A stretch of DNA of 64,000 bases from an uncultured Pedobacter sp. (lineage in GTDB: Bacteria > Bacteroidota > Bacteroidia > Sphingobacteriales > Sphingobacteriaceae): NCBI RefSeq assembly GCF_913776295.1, contig NZ_CAJYOJ010000088.1, positions 1 through 64,000 on the forward strand, read 5' to 3'. The notes below the pieces were generated by a model. It was given only the letters and a program-made list of their open reading frames with translations. It was not told the DNA's origin and did not search any database. This document shows positions 1 to 8,684 of the stretch, in pieces; the stretch's first letter is position 1, and the number at the start of each line of letters is the position of its first letter. Both the position numbers and the translations under genes were made by a program.

Positions 1-496
1 TTGGTTAAGCATAAATATCTGCAAGATTTTGATATAAATATAACCAAAACCCGCAATTTATAATACTGAAATTTATCAACAAATTATTGATAATCAAATG
101 TTTAAATTGTTATTAAGGGGCGACTAACTAGCCTTAATGACGCGACGGTAATTTTTGCTATTTTCAGAAAGAAGTCATATCTGGATTCACGCCCGTTAGA
201 AAAAATGGGATGTTTTTTCGTCCCATAGAAACATTTTAGCGGATAATCCATTCAAATGCACCGACAATTACCCCCAAAACCCGGATTGAAATGGAAAGCT
301 CCCGCGTCTTCAGCGTGACTTGTAATGGAAAGCGGGAGGAGACCTGGATAGGAATGCAGGTTTTGCTTTTCAATCCCCTTTTAATTCAATGGCAGAGGCC
401 TTTGCCTTAATCCCTTAAGCACCCAAAAATTATCCACATATTAGTTTAAGTGGCAAAATTTCCGTATTTTTGATACTTATTGTTTTTAATTAAAAT
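1..496. other. intergenic region upstream of gyrB
   Basis: No open frame with recognisable protein sequence is visible here. The stretch is AT-rich at its left end. At about 285-345 it holds a GC-richer patch with the words TGGAAAGC and GCGGGAG, loosely resembling the dispersed repeat family seen elsewhere in the window. A perfect DnaA-box-type nonamer (TTATCCACA) lies at 430-438, but only one copy was seen, so an origin is not claimed. Confidence 0.5.
465..472 (+). promoter_or_regulatory. gyrB promoter -7 element (TATTTTTG)
   Basis: The octamer matches the Bacteroidota -7 consensus TAnnTTTG and ends 24 nt before the gyrB ATG. No convincing TTG -33 element is present at the usual spacing, so the call rests on the -7 match and its position. 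Confidence 0.5.
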
Positions 497-2455
497 ATGA
501 GCGAAGAACAGGATTTAAAGTCAAATTATTCGGCAGATAATATACAGGTTTTAGAAGGTTTGGAAGCGGTGCGTAAGCGCCCTTCGATGTATATAGGTGA
601 TACAGGTGTAAAGGGTTTGCACCACTTGGTGTATGAGGTTGTAGATAACTCTATTGATGAGGCTTTAGCCGGTCATGCAGATACCATTGATGTTCGCATT
701 TTAGAAGGTAACTCCATCAGGGTTGAAGATAATGGTCGCGGTATTCCGACCGGAATTAATAAAAAAGAAAATAAATCGGCGCTTGAAATCGTAATGACGG
801 TTTTGCACGCAGGTGGGAAATTTGATAAAGATACCTATAAAGTATCAGGAGGTTTGCACGGCGTAGGGGTAAGTTGTGTCAACGCTTTGTCTACAGATTT
901 AAAAGCTGAAGTGCACCGCGAAGGTAAAATCTGGATGCAGGAGTATAAAATCGGCGTTCCGCAGTATGATGTGAAAGAAGTTGGAGATACAGACAAACGT
1001 GGTACGATTGTAACATTTACTCCTGATCCCACCATTTTTACCCAAACTACCGAATACAAATATGATACTTTAGCCGGCCGTTTACGTGAATTAGCTTTCC
1101 TAAATAAAGGGATTAAATTAACGTTAACTGATGAACGTGAAAAGCTGGATGATGGTTCTTATTTTTCTGAAACTTTCCATTCAGAGGGTGGTTTAAAAGA
1201 GTTTGTAGCTTTTTTAGATGATACACGTACTTCTATTCTGGCCGAGCCGATTTATATCGAAGGAATTAAAAATGGTGTGCCTGTTGAGCTGGCTTTCCAG
1301 TATAATGATAGTTATGCAGAAAATGTTCACTCTTACGTAAACAATATCAATACCCACGAAGGCGGTACGCATATTGCCGGTTTCCGTAGGGGATTAACCC
1401 GTACTTTAAAAACCTATGCCGACAAGGAAGGTTTATTGAAGAACGTAAAAATGGAAATCACCGGTGATGATTTTAGGGAAGGTTTAACTGCCGTTGTTTC
1501 GGTAAAAGTACAGGAGCCACAATTTGAAGGGCAGACCAAAACCAAACTCGGAAACAGTGAGGTGATGGGCTCGGTTGATGTTGCAGTTGGAGAGGCTTTG
1601 GGTAATTATCTGGAAGAGAATCCTAAGGAAGCTAAAATGATTATCAATAAGGTAATCCTGGCGGCTACTGCACGTGCAGCAGCCCGGAAAGCACGCGAGA
1701 TGGTGCAACGCAAAAGCGTAATGGGTGGTTCGGGTTTACCTGGTAAATTAGCCGACTGCTCAGATAGTGATCCCGAAAGATGTGAGATTTTCCTGGTTGA
1801 GGGTGATTCTGCGGGTGGTACTGCCAAGCAAGGTCGTGATCGTAATATTCAGGCCATTTTACCTTTAAAAGGTAAAATTCTGAATGTGGAGAAAGCAATG
1901 GAACATAAGATCTATGAAAATGACGAGATCAAAAATATGTTTACCGCTATTGGTGTAAGTATTGGTACACCAGAGGATAATAAAGCTTTAAATTTAACGA
2001 AACTCCGTTACCATAAAATTGTGATCATGACGGATGCTGATATCGACGGGTCGCACATTACCACCTTGATTTTAACATTCTTCTACCGTTATATGCGTGC
2101 CCTGATCGAAGCCGGATACGTTTACATTGCCTCTCCACCACTTTATCAGGTGAAAAAAGGTAAGGAATTTGAATATTGCTGGAATGATGCACAGCGCGAT
2201 GCAGCTGTACAACGTTTAAAAGGTGCCGGTAAAGAAGATAGTGTACACATCCAACGTTATAAAGGTTTGGGTGAAATGAATGCTGAGCAACTTTGGGATA
2301 CCACGTTAAATCCTGCTACACGTACCTTAATGCAGGCTACGATCGAAAGTGCAGCAGAATGTGATCATACTTTCTCGATGTTGATGGGCGATGAAGTTGC
2401 GCCGCGCCGAGATTTTATCGAGCGTAATGCGAAGTATGCCAAAATTGATGCCTGA
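497..2455 (+). CDS. gyrB: DNA gyrase subunit B
   Basis: ATPase subunit of DNA gyrase (with GyrA), which introduces negative supercoils in the cytoplasm. The 652 residues show the GHKL ATPase fold first: DNSIDEALAG near residue 50, DNGRGIP near 80 and GGLHGVGVSCVNAL near 118. The TOPRIM domain follows, with VEGDSAGG near 434 and the metal-binding DADIDGSH near 513. The C-terminal block has QRYKGLGEMN and ends RRDFIERNA. The length fits the short GyrB class without the E. coli insertion. ParE is the alternative, but length and motif spacing favour GyrB. The gene stands alone, with a -7 element upstream and a strong hairpin terminator downstream. Confidence 0.97.
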   Translation: MSEEQDLKSNYSADNIQVLEGLEAVRKRPSMYIGDTGVKGLHHLVYEVVDNSIDEALAGHADTIDVRILEGNSIRVEDNGRGIPTGINKKENKSALEIVMTVLHAGGKFDKDTYKVSGGLHGVGVSCVNALSTDLKAEVHREGKIWMQEYKIGVPQYDVKEVGDTDKRGTIVTFTPDPTIFTQTTEYKYDTLAGRLRELAFLNKGIKLTLTDEREKLDDGSYFSETFHSEGGLKEFVAFLDDTRTSILAEPIYIEGIKNGVPVELAFQYNDSYAENVHSYVNNINTHEGGTHIAGFRRGLTRTLKTYADKEGLLKNVKMEITGDDFREGLTAVVSVKVQEPQFEGQTKTKLGNSEVMGSVDVAVGEALGNYLEENPKEAKMIINKVILAATARAAARKAREMVQRKSVMGGSGLPGKLADCSDSDPERCEIFLVEGDSAGGTAKQGRDRNIQAILPLKGKILNVEKAMEHKIYENDEIKNMFTAIGVSIGTPEDNKALNLTKLRYHKIVIMTDADIDGSHITTLILTFFYRYMRALIEAGYVYIASPPLYQVKKGKEFEYCWNDAQRDAAVQRLKGAGKEDSVHIQRYKGLGEMNAEQLWDTTLNPATRTLMQATIESAAECDHTFSMLMGDEVAPRRDFIERNAKYAKIDA

Positions 2456-2487
2456 TACTTAAATCCCGCAATAGGATTTTACTATAG

Positions 2488-2526
2488 AAACCCTCCTCAA
2501 GTTAAGCTTTGGGGAGGGTTTTTTCT
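2488..2526 (+). terminator. rho-independent terminator of gyrB
   Basis: AAACCCTCC (2488-2496) pairs with GGAGGGTTT (2513-2521), and the inner CAAG/CTTTG bases can extend the stem. A run of T follows directly. It lies 33 nt after the gyrB stop codon. Confidence 0.85.
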
Positions 2527-2659
2527 TAGTAAGGTTATCGGTGGCGTCAGTTGTTTCCAGCTGACGCCGGAGTTACAGTCGTGTTAGAAAATATCAGCTT
2601 AAACTGTAGCAAATTTTCTAGTCAATTAAGGTGTGTCATTAAAAGTTTGATTCCGCCAC

Positions 2660-2697
2660 AAAAAACAAAGCCATTCAAAAAATGAATGGCTTTTGTA
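2660..2697. terminator. hairpin terminator, probably bidirectional
   Basis: AAAGCCATTC (about 2667-2676) pairs with GAATGGCTTT (2684-2693) around a short A-rich loop. On the minus strand the stem is followed by TGTTTTTTG, so it can end transcripts from the bestrophin gene and the small frame at 2707-2790. On the plus strand the T-run is short. Confidence 0.7.
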
Positions 2698-2706
2698 ATT
2701 ATACAA

Positions 2707-2790
2707 CTATGGCAATGGTTCTTCTTTATCCAAAGAAAAATCATTGCGCTTAACTAACCATCTCTTAATGAGATTTACTTTTTTGGCCAT
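2707..2790 (-). CDS. possible 27-residue small protein
   Basis: A short open frame starts 9 nt after the bestrophin stop codon and ends just before the minus-strand hairpin at 2660-2697. The peptide begins MAKKVNLIKRW, is basic in its first half and acidic at its end (DKEEPLP). There is no family match to recognise. Support is positional only: it sits between a gene end and a terminator and has a clean ATG and TAG. It may equally be 3' untranslated sequence. Confidence 0.25.
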   Translation of the reverse strand: MAKKVNLIKRWLVKRNDFSLDKEEPLP

Positions 2791-2799
2791 GAAAATGCA

Positions 2800-3726
2800 T
2801 TACAAAATGTAATATGATCCCACCTGGGCCAATTCGGTTTGAGGTTTATCCTCATAAATTTTATTATCGTCTAACATCTGGCAAAGATCTCGTTCAATGG
2901 TTCTGCAGATGGTTGTGGTTGGGGTATCTGTAGGTTTATTTTCAAAAGGATCCTGAAGATGAACAGCCATTTTTTCTACCAATAAAAAGAATGCTGCAAT
3001 GGCCACCACTAATGGAACTTCCATGTAACCAAAGTATTCAAGCAATCCGAAAGGCAACAATACAATGAATAGATGGATAGACATGTTGATATACTTGCTA
3101 TAAGTTACCGGAAAAACGGTGTTCTTAATTCTTTCCGATCCGCCCATATGGTTACATAAACCGGTTATGGTTTTATCTATTTCTATCTGTTGATATTTAT
3201 TGATCCAACCTTCCAGCAAGGCCTTTTTTAAATCCATGGCGTGCAACTCTAAAATGGTTGCTGTTACATTTTTACGTTTCTTGATGAAATCGAATTCTTC
3301 GGCCGAAAGATATTCATCTAAGCCTTTTCGGGGATTAAAACCCCGCAGTGCTTGACTTAGGGCATAACACCATGCAATCTGCCGTTTAATAAATCGGGCC
3401 TTAAATTCCTCAATTTCATCTAATCCATAAGGGTTTTCAACAAACGATAAGATTTGTCGCGAGAGGGTTCTTGAATCATTAACGATGGCACCCCATAGAA
3501 TTCTTGCTTCCCACCATCTATCATAGGCCTGGTTAGAGCGAAAGGCCAATAAAAGTGAAATGATTGTTCCCAGTAAAGCGGGTACTGCAACAGGAATGGA
3601 AATGCGGGTAACGTGAAGGTTCTCATACAATATCACAATACCTATCGAGTAACCGATCACAAACAGAAGCTCATTTTTGATCTTTCCGAATATATAAGTG
3701 AGCGGAATATTATTTCGTAATAGCAT
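2800..3726 (-). CDS. bestrophin-family anion channel protein
   Basis: A 308-residue inner-membrane protein of the bestrophin/UPF0187 family, proposed chloride or anion channels that form pentamers. The hydrophobic segments near 15-35, the loop with AFRSNQAYDRWWEARILWG (about 60-80), and the later hydrophobic pair near 215-250 followed by a C-terminal DPFENKPTDTP motif are typical of the family. The motif corresponds to the conserved acidic/proline stretch. The UspA-like gene lies 24 nt upstream on the same strand, so the two are probably one transcript and may act together in ion or stress homeostasis (inference). Transport specificity cannot be read from sequence. Confidence 0.9.
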   Translation of the reverse strand: MLLRNNIPLTYIFGKIKNELLFVIGYSIGIVILYENLHVTRISIPVAVPALLGTIISLLLAFRSNQAYDRWWEARILWGAIVNDSRTLSRQILSFVENPYGLDEIEEFKARFIKRQIAWCYALSQALRGFNPRKGLDEYLSAEEFDFIKKRKNVTATILELHAMDLKKALLEGWINKYQQIEIDKTITGLCNHMGGSERIKNTVFPVTYSKYINMSIHLFIVLLPFGLLEYFGYMEVPLVVAIAAFFLLVEKMAVHLQDPFENKPTDTPTTTICRTIERDLCQMLDDNKIYEDKPQTELAQVGSYYIL

Positions 3727-3750
3727 AATATAAAGTTTAGTGGTTGGTAA

Positions 3751-4248
3751 TTAAGAATTTGCTTCGTGCAGCTGCGTTTCTGGTATTTTGGTATCAATTA
3801 AATTTTCATTGGCATGAACAGTCAGAGCGTTTAGTAAAATTACTTCACAGCCTGCTCGTGCTGTCAATATGTTAGGGTCGATACTATATTTATTGATTGG
3901 CATGAAGTTATATCCCTCTAAATAGGCAATGCATGTTACATCAAACGCCTCGATAAAATTTTTAAAAGCCGCTACGGTACTGCCATAAAAATATTCAATT
4001 CCGATGGTATTGATCTGGGTAGGATACTTTGTCTTAACCAGATTTAACTGCTGATAAAATTCGTCGCTCACATTTTCGTAGTCGCGGCTGCGGCGACTCA
4101 ACATTAACATATCCGTTATGGAATCAGATAATTTAAAGGCGTGTACAAAAATGATATTCAATATTTCATTTTTTTGATGTTGTACTAGCGCATCAATAAT
4201 TTTTATACTTTCTAATTTAAAGTCGGTTGGAACTAATATTGTTTTCAT
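3751..4248 (-). CDS. UspA-like universal stress domain protein
   Basis: A 165-residue cytoplasmic protein starting MKTILVPTDF, the usual first strand of the universal stress protein fold, with an alternating strand/helix pattern through to a final EVILLNAL strand. The classic GxxG(9)GS nucleotide-binding loop near the C-terminus is not evident, which suggests a non-ATP-binding or divergent member. It is followed closely by the bestrophin gene on the same strand. Family assignment is moderately sure; function is unknown. Confidence 0.7.
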   Translation of the reverse strand: MKTILVPTDFKLESIKIIDALVQHQKNEILNIIFVHAFKLSDSITDMLMLSRRSRDYENVSDEFYQQLNLVKTKYPTQINTIGIEYFYGSTVAAFKNFIEAFDVTCIAYLEGYNFMPINKYSIDPNILTARAGCEVILLNALTVHANENLIDTKIPETQLHEANS

Positions 4249-4657
4249 CGCTATATCTTGTTTAAATGAATTGAAATATTATTTATACAAGTTTAGCCTG
4301 ATGTCATTACAGCGAAATAAGAGTGAGATTAAAACGAGATTAGAATGTACTCCTTTTTAGAATTTTTTTGGGTAACTGTTTAAATTGGTTAATCGGTTAA
4401 ACGGTTGTTTGATAGGTTAAATGTGGAAAGGTTGTTATGTTAAATTGTGTTTATTGCTGGGAGGCTTAAATACTTTTCCTTTAACAAACTGTCATCCTGA
4501 ATGCAATGAAGGATCTTTTTTAACGGGATGAGGACTAAGGGAATTATTTAAATTAGATTCTCAAACAAGTTTAGGAGAACGTTGCGGGGGAATTACTGTT
4601 GACCGATTAACTACACGGACTAACTAACCATTAACTAATGGCTAACCAATGATCGAA
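4249..4657. other. intergenic region without recognised gene
   Basis: An AT-rich spacer between the 3' end of the histidine kinase gene and the 5' end of the UspA-like gene. At about 4490-4522 it carries TGTCATCCTGAATGCAATGA followed by AGGATC, a half-copy of the GTCAT-type dispersed repeat. Near 4375-4440 and 4605-4650 there are short GGTTAA/TAACTAACC iterations. No coding frame is supported. Confidence 0.5.
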
Positions 4658-6010
4658 TTAAACTTTTGTAGGTAACAAAACTTTAATTTCTGTTCCAACC
4701 CCTTCCTGCGATTTAATGGCAATACTACCCCTGTGCAAACGGATAATATTTAAGGAGAGCGGTAAACCAACGCCATAACCTTTAAAATCATTGGTGTTTG
4801 ATGCCCTGTAGAAAGGCTCGAATATATGCTGGATATCGGTTTGCGGTATACCAATGCCCCGATCGGTTACCGAGATAGAAAGTATATTGGTATTACTTTC
4901 TATACTAATGCTTACCAAATTTTCATTGGAATATTTGCAGGCATTGTTTACAATGTTACTAATGGCCAGTTTTATCAGATTTTTGTTTACCCGCAATGAA
5001 AGCAGCTCATCATCATCAGGAAGTTTACTAAAATCGATCTCTATTTTACTGTTGGGATGAACCTGATTTACCGAATCTTTAATTTCCCATAACAATTCGT
5101 CCATTCGCACCTCCTCCCAAGGCTGGTTTTTTCCGTTGAAACCCGATTGTGCCAAACCCAATAAACTGGTTAAAATATGCTCTAACCTTTCTGCTTCATT
5201 TTTGATTTTTGATAATGCCTTCTCCTGTTTGGCCGTATCCGCAATATTTTTCATGGCCAGTTCAACCTCTCCGCTAATGATGGTCAGAGGTGTTCTCAGC
5301 TCATGTGAAGCATTACTGATGAAGTTATTCTGTGTTTCGAAAGCCGTTTCCAAACGGTTGAGCATGTTGTTAAAGGTTTGGGCCAATTGCGACATTTCAT
5401 CATTCCCTTTTTTGACATCCAGCCTCATATGTAAATTTTCGGCCTTGATTCTTTTGACACTTTTAATAATATTTCGAAGGGGCATTAACATGTAATTGGA
5501 AAATTTCCAACCCACCACAAATGACAGTATTACAGAAAGAAAAAATCCAATAATTAAAATTCTTTGCAGGTCTTTTAATTCCCGGAAGCCCACAGGATCA
5601 TTTGCAGAAACGATAACAATGTATCCTCCATTAGCATTTTTGAAGAATTTACCGGCATAAAAGTGATTCTCCGTGCGGTAGCGGGCTACATAACCTGCGT
5701 GGATCCGATTATAAAAACTTTTAGGCAATTCACGGTCCAGTTTATTGGTTGGTTTCCCCGCTTCCATAATATATTCTTTTTCAGAAGGGAGGCGCTCCAG
5801 GTATCTGTTGCGCATTTTCGCATAAACCTTATTGTTGTCATCTTCATAAAGTTTAATCTGAGCAGCAATATTAACCCTGGCTTCCAAACGTTTATAAAAA
5901 TCTTCAAAGGCAAATTCGTTCGAGAAATACCATACAAAACCACTTAATAAGGAAATAATAATTGCTGATAAAATGGCAAAAAGTAAAGTGATTTTTTTGG
6001 CAATATTCAT
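4658..6010 (-). CDS. two-component sensor histidine kinase
   Basis: A 450-residue inner-membrane sensor kinase that should autophosphorylate and pass phosphate to the response regulator encoded immediately upstream. Visible order: transmembrane helix near 8-30, periplasmic domain of about 120 residues, second helix near 151-170, HAMP linker, then H-box NASHELRTPLT with the phospho-acceptor His at about 236. The ATPase domain has the N-box (NIVNNACKYS, about 350), the G1 motif DRGIGIP and a GVGLPLSLNI G2 motif. Its ATG directly abuts the stop codon of the regulator, so the genes are translationally coupled. The signal sensed is unknown. Confidence 0.95.
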   Translation of the reverse strand: MNIAKKITLLFAILSAIIISLLSGFVWYFSNEFAFEDFYKRLEARVNIAAQIKLYEDDNNKVYAKMRNRYLERLPSEKEYIMEAGKPTNKLDRELPKSFYNRIHAGYVARYRTENHFYAGKFFKNANGGYIVIVSANDPVGFRELKDLQRILIIGFFLSVILSFVVGWKFSNYMLMPLRNIIKSVKRIKAENLHMRLDVKKGNDEMSQLAQTFNNMLNRLETAFETQNNFISNASHELRTPLTIISGEVELAMKNIADTAKQEKALSKIKNEAERLEHILTSLLGLAQSGFNGKNQPWEEVRMDELLWEIKDSVNQVHPNSKIEIDFSKLPDDDELLSLRVNKNLIKLAISNIVNNACKYSNENLVSISIESNTNILSISVTDRGIGIPQTDIQHIFEPFYRASNTNDFKGYGVGLPLSLNIIRLHRGSIAIKSQEGVGTEIKVLLPTKV

Positions 6011-6688
6011 TTACTTTTCCTTTAAAATGTAACCTAAACCTACCGCCGTATGGATCAGCTTCTGATCGGCATTTTTATCTATTTTTTTTCGCAGATAGTT
6101 AACATAAACATCAACTACATTGGTGCCCAGGTTAAAGTCGATATCCCAAACATTTTCCAAAATATCTATCCGGGATAAAATTTTGGATTTGTTTTTGGCC
6201 ATGTACTCCAATAGCCGGTATTCTGTTGCGGTGAGTACGATTTCCTGTTGGTTTCGTTTTACGGTTTTTGCACTCAAATTGATCTGCAGATCGCCTACAG
6301 AAATAATCTGATCTTGCGAAACTGCACCATGGTATCGCCTCAGCAGCATTCTGATCCTCGCAAAAAGTTCAGCAAATTTAAATGGCTTGATCAAATAATC
6401 ATCCGCACCATTATCCAACCCATTTACTACATTTTCAGTAGTACCCAATGCGGTAAGCATGATAATAGGCGTGTTGGGTTTTTGTTCTTTAATGATTTTG
6501 CAGAGCTCCAATCCATTTATTCCAGGTAGCATAATATCAAGGATAATCAGATCGAACTGATTGTCTAAAGCCATCTGTTTTCCGATTAAGCCATCAGGAG
6601 AAATACTTACGGTAAATCCTTCGTCTGTTAAACCCCTCGAAATTACAGATACAACACTTGGTTCATCTTCTACAAGTAATAAATTCAT
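6011..6688 (-). CDS. OmpR/PhoB-family response regulator
   Basis: A 225-residue DNA-binding response regulator paired with the adjacent kinase. The receiver domain begins MNLLLVEDEP, with the acidic pair near residues 7-9, phospho-acceptor Asp51 (LIILDIMLPG), Thr79 and Lys101 (DDYLIKPF). A winged-helix trans_reg_C domain follows (about 125-225: TATEYRLLEYMAKN, then VVDVYVNYLRKKID). The frame is open for 38 more codons upstream, but the receiver fold starts exactly at the internal ATG at 6688, so that start is used. Target genes cannot be read from the sequence. Confidence 0.95.
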   Translation of the reverse strand: MNLLLVEDEPSVVSVISRGLTDEGFTVSISPDGLIGKQMALDNQFDLIILDIMLPGINGLELCKIIKEQKPNTPIIMLTALGTTENVVNGLDNGADDYLIKPFKFAELFARIRMLLRRYHGAVSQDQIISVGDLQINLSAKTVKRNQQEIVLTATEYRLLEYMAKNKSKILSRIDILENVWDIDFNLGTNVVDVYVNYLRKKIDKNADQKLIHTAVGLGYILKEK

Positions 6689-6806
6689 TTGATGGAAAAG
6701 TAATCTAAAAAATAGGAAATTGCAAAATATTAATTGATGGTTAGACCACTTTTGATACTTTTTTAACCCAAAGCTGGGATAATTGTTTGGTTGGTCTTTC
6801 AAAGAA

Positions 6807-6830
6807 TAAAAAAAGCTCTTTTCAAGAGCC
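6807..6830 (-). terminator. minus-strand rho-independent terminator
   Basis: GCTCTT (6815-6820) and AAGAGC (6824-6829) form a tight stem. Read on the minus strand it is followed by a run of seven T. It would stop transcripts coming from the genes at 7205-8620. Confidence 0.65.
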
Positions 6831-7003
6831 TAGAAATATGACTTGCTCTTTTAACCACAAAGATCATGAAGTTAAGGCACAGAGAATGCAAAGTTTACAG
6901 GGCGTACGTCCTCGACTGGAGCAAAGCGGAATGAAGAGATCTTTGAATCACAATAGGGTCTTCGACTTCGTTACCGTTGACAGATTTAAACAAAAAAAGA
7001 TCT

Positions 7004-7118
7004 TCATTGCGAGGCACGAAGCAATCTTAATACACCCGCTGGTAGCGATCGTTGTAAGATTGCTTCCCCGAAAAGTCGGGACTGGCTATCGGCTGAAAAA
7101 GCCTTCTCCCAATGACGG
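7004..7118. repeat. CATTGCG-type palindromic intergenic repeat, copy 1
   Basis: The outer ends TCATTG and CAATGA are inverted, and an inner pair GAAGCAATCTTA (7018-7029) / TAAGATTGCTTC (7055-7066) is a perfect 12-bp inverted repeat. A related, more degenerate copy begins at 45549. Confidence 0.75.
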
Positions 7119-7204
7119 ACTCTAACAGCCCACCATTTTGGCAAAAAAAACGCCATTTTATATTGATTTTAAACAATAAATTATCTCTCAGAATGACAAT
7201 GCAA

Positions 7205-7737
7205 TTAAATCTCCTTCTCTGATTTCTCTTTCAGGGATTTCAATCCATCTTCAAAATCTTTACCGATCATTTTATCCATAAACAAGCAAAACCATTTATT
7301 AATGATGCCTTTGCTATCTCCACTCATGGTCCAGGTTACTTTATTTCCGTTTTCAGCTTTTTTGATGTCAAAACGGGTGTTCGCTATACTTTCCATCGGC
7401 TTAATGAATTTTAATTCCATATCAACCATTTTATTTGCCTCTGCTTTATTGATCAGCATTTGTCCGGTACCACTTTTTCACCATTCCATTGGTAGAGGTG
7501 ACCCGGCTGAGCAGCTGTACCGGTAATGGTAATCTTCGCTTTTGGATCCATCTTAGACCAGGCATTCCATTTGTAGAATTCATGATAATCCGCAATGTTT
7601 TTATAAATAATACTGTCTGGAGCAAGAATGGTGATACTCCGATTAACCGAATAGCTTTTTGGAAGAAAAAAACTACCGCCAATAATGATTACTGCCAGTA
7701 CAGCAATAATGCTTAAAAAGATCTTAAGAAATTTCAT
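7205..7737 (-). pseudogene. SRPBCC (polyketide cyclase/START-like) protein, frameshifted
   Basis: Two overlapping frames together make one SRPBCC-family protein of about 176 residues. The N-terminal part (7453-7737) starts MKFLKIFLSIIAVLAVIIIG, a membrane anchor, and runs to QWNGEKVVPDKC then stop. The rest (to 7205) continues from GTGQMLINKAEANKMV to the C-terminus. Restoring one G in the short G-run near 7470-7474 (GTGGTACC to GTGGGTACC) gives WNGEKVGTGQMLINK, as expected for the family. So a single-base deletion breaks the gene, or the assembly carries an error. Members bind hydrophobic ligands; the ligand here is unknown. Confidence 0.85.
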
Positions 7738-7800
7738 AACATAATTTAGTTTGGTTAACTAAATTTATAAAGAAAGCGACTGAATTCAAAGCAGATCAAC

Positions 7801-8196
7801 TTAAACAATTTTGATTTTCGATGAGGGAGCGTTGATTTTAAAATGCATCAGATCTGCAATAGATTGAGCTTTTTGTTTAATCAGTTCTGCATTGGGACCT
7901 GCAAACAAATCGTCTACATTTTGAAGAAAGAGATCTTTCCAGATCTCAAATTGTTCATGCTGCAAAGGCGTTTGTTCATTAAGCGCAAAATGGGTTAACA
8001 TGGGGTTCCCCTTATAAATGGCTTTGCCGAAAAGGATACTTTCCCAAAAATCGTACATTTTCGGGAGGTGGTGACTCCAGTCTACTTTGGCTACATCAGT
8101 AAATGTTGGCCCAATCTCCAGGTTTAGCGAAACATTTTTGTAAAATGCATCCACCAAAACGATGATGTCTGCCCGGTTAAGAATATCTTTTCTCAT
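7801..8196 (-). CDS. group III truncated hemoglobin
   Basis: A 131-residue heme protein of the truncated globin superfamily, probably binding O2 or NO in the cytoplasm. Features: an N-terminal helix with VDAFYKNV, a middle segment HHLPKMYDFWESILFG, then GNPMLTHFAL with the likely proximal His at about 69, and a final helix LIKQKAQSIADLMHFKI. The length fits the family. The start codon overlaps the end of the upstream membrane-protein gene by 20 nt, so the two are co-transcribed. The role (NO detoxification or O2 handling) is inference. Confidence 0.85.
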   Translation of the reverse strand: MRKDILNRADIIVLVDAFYKNVSLNLEIGPTFTDVAKVDWSHHLPKMYDFWESILFGKAIYKGNPMLTHFALNEQTPLQHEQFEIWKDLFLQNVDDLFAGPNAELIKQKAQSIADLMHFKINAPSSKIKIV

Positions 8197-8620
8197 GGTA
8201 CAATGATGTTAAATTTAAGAAACCTAGTGCAGCTAATATCAGGAATTTAATGGTGTCGATAATGATATATTGGATATGATGATCACTTTTAACCGGGGCA
8301 TGGCCTGCCAAAACCAGTTTTGCCCTTTCATCAAGTAATGGCAATAACCAAAAAGTATCTACCATTAAAAGTATGGTAATTGAAAAGAGTAAAATGCTAC
8401 CGATGTTTTTTAATCCTGTAGGTAAAGAACAGGCTAGAATGATCAGGAGCAATACAACCTCTATTTTATTTAGTGCCTGAAAAACCAATTGGCCTATGCC
8501 TAAACCCAGAGGAATGGTAATCCCCGGTGCCTGGAATTTTAACGGGGCTTCCAAAAAGCTAATCCCACCAATTAAACCGGCCCAAAAAATAACACAAAAG
8601 ATTGCTATTAACTTTTTCAT
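8177..8620 (-). CDS. small four-helix membrane protein, unknown function
   Basis: A 147-residue inner-membrane protein with about four hydrophobic helices (residues 4-24, 42-70, 72-98 and 112-135). I do not recognise a named family; the architecture resembles small DUF4149-like or MAPEG-like proteins. ATG at 8620 is chosen over the TTG three codons upstream because a -7-like octamer (GATATTTG, 8627-8634) overlaps the TTG. The gene overlaps the truncated globin gene by 20 nt, suggesting one mRNA and possibly a shared respiratory or membrane function (inference). Confidence 0.75.
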   Translation of the reverse strand: MKKLIAIFCVIFWAGLIGGISFLEAPLKFQAPGITIPLGLGIGQLVFQALNKIEVVLLLIILACSLPTGLKNIGSILLFSITILLMVDTFWLLPLLDERAKLVLAGHAPVKSDHHIQYIIIDTIKFLILAALGFLNLTSLYHEKRYS

Positions 8621-8684
8621 CAAGGTCAAATATCTCTTAAAATGGCTTAATAAAAATGATCGGCATCATAACGGGAAATTATAT

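Larger units (their letters stand above)
6689..7204. repeat. intergenic stretch with dispersed repeats and a minus-strand terminator
   Basis: This spacer holds no supported gene. It contains a minus-strand hairpin terminator (6807-6830), an AACCACAAAG word near 6855 that recurs at 39445, an AGAGATCTTTGAATC fragment of the GTCAT-type repeat near 6930, and a CATTGCG-type palindromic repeat at 7004-7118. Open frames here run through the repeats and look like no protein. Confidence 0.6.

Noticed and set aside
1..496. Replication origin near gyrB
   Set aside because: Only one DnaA-type box and no AT-rich 13-mers or dnaA; dnaN lies 49 kb away.
6787..7125. 112-codon plus frame
   Set aside because: It runs through a terminator and two dispersed repeats and has no recognisable protein features.
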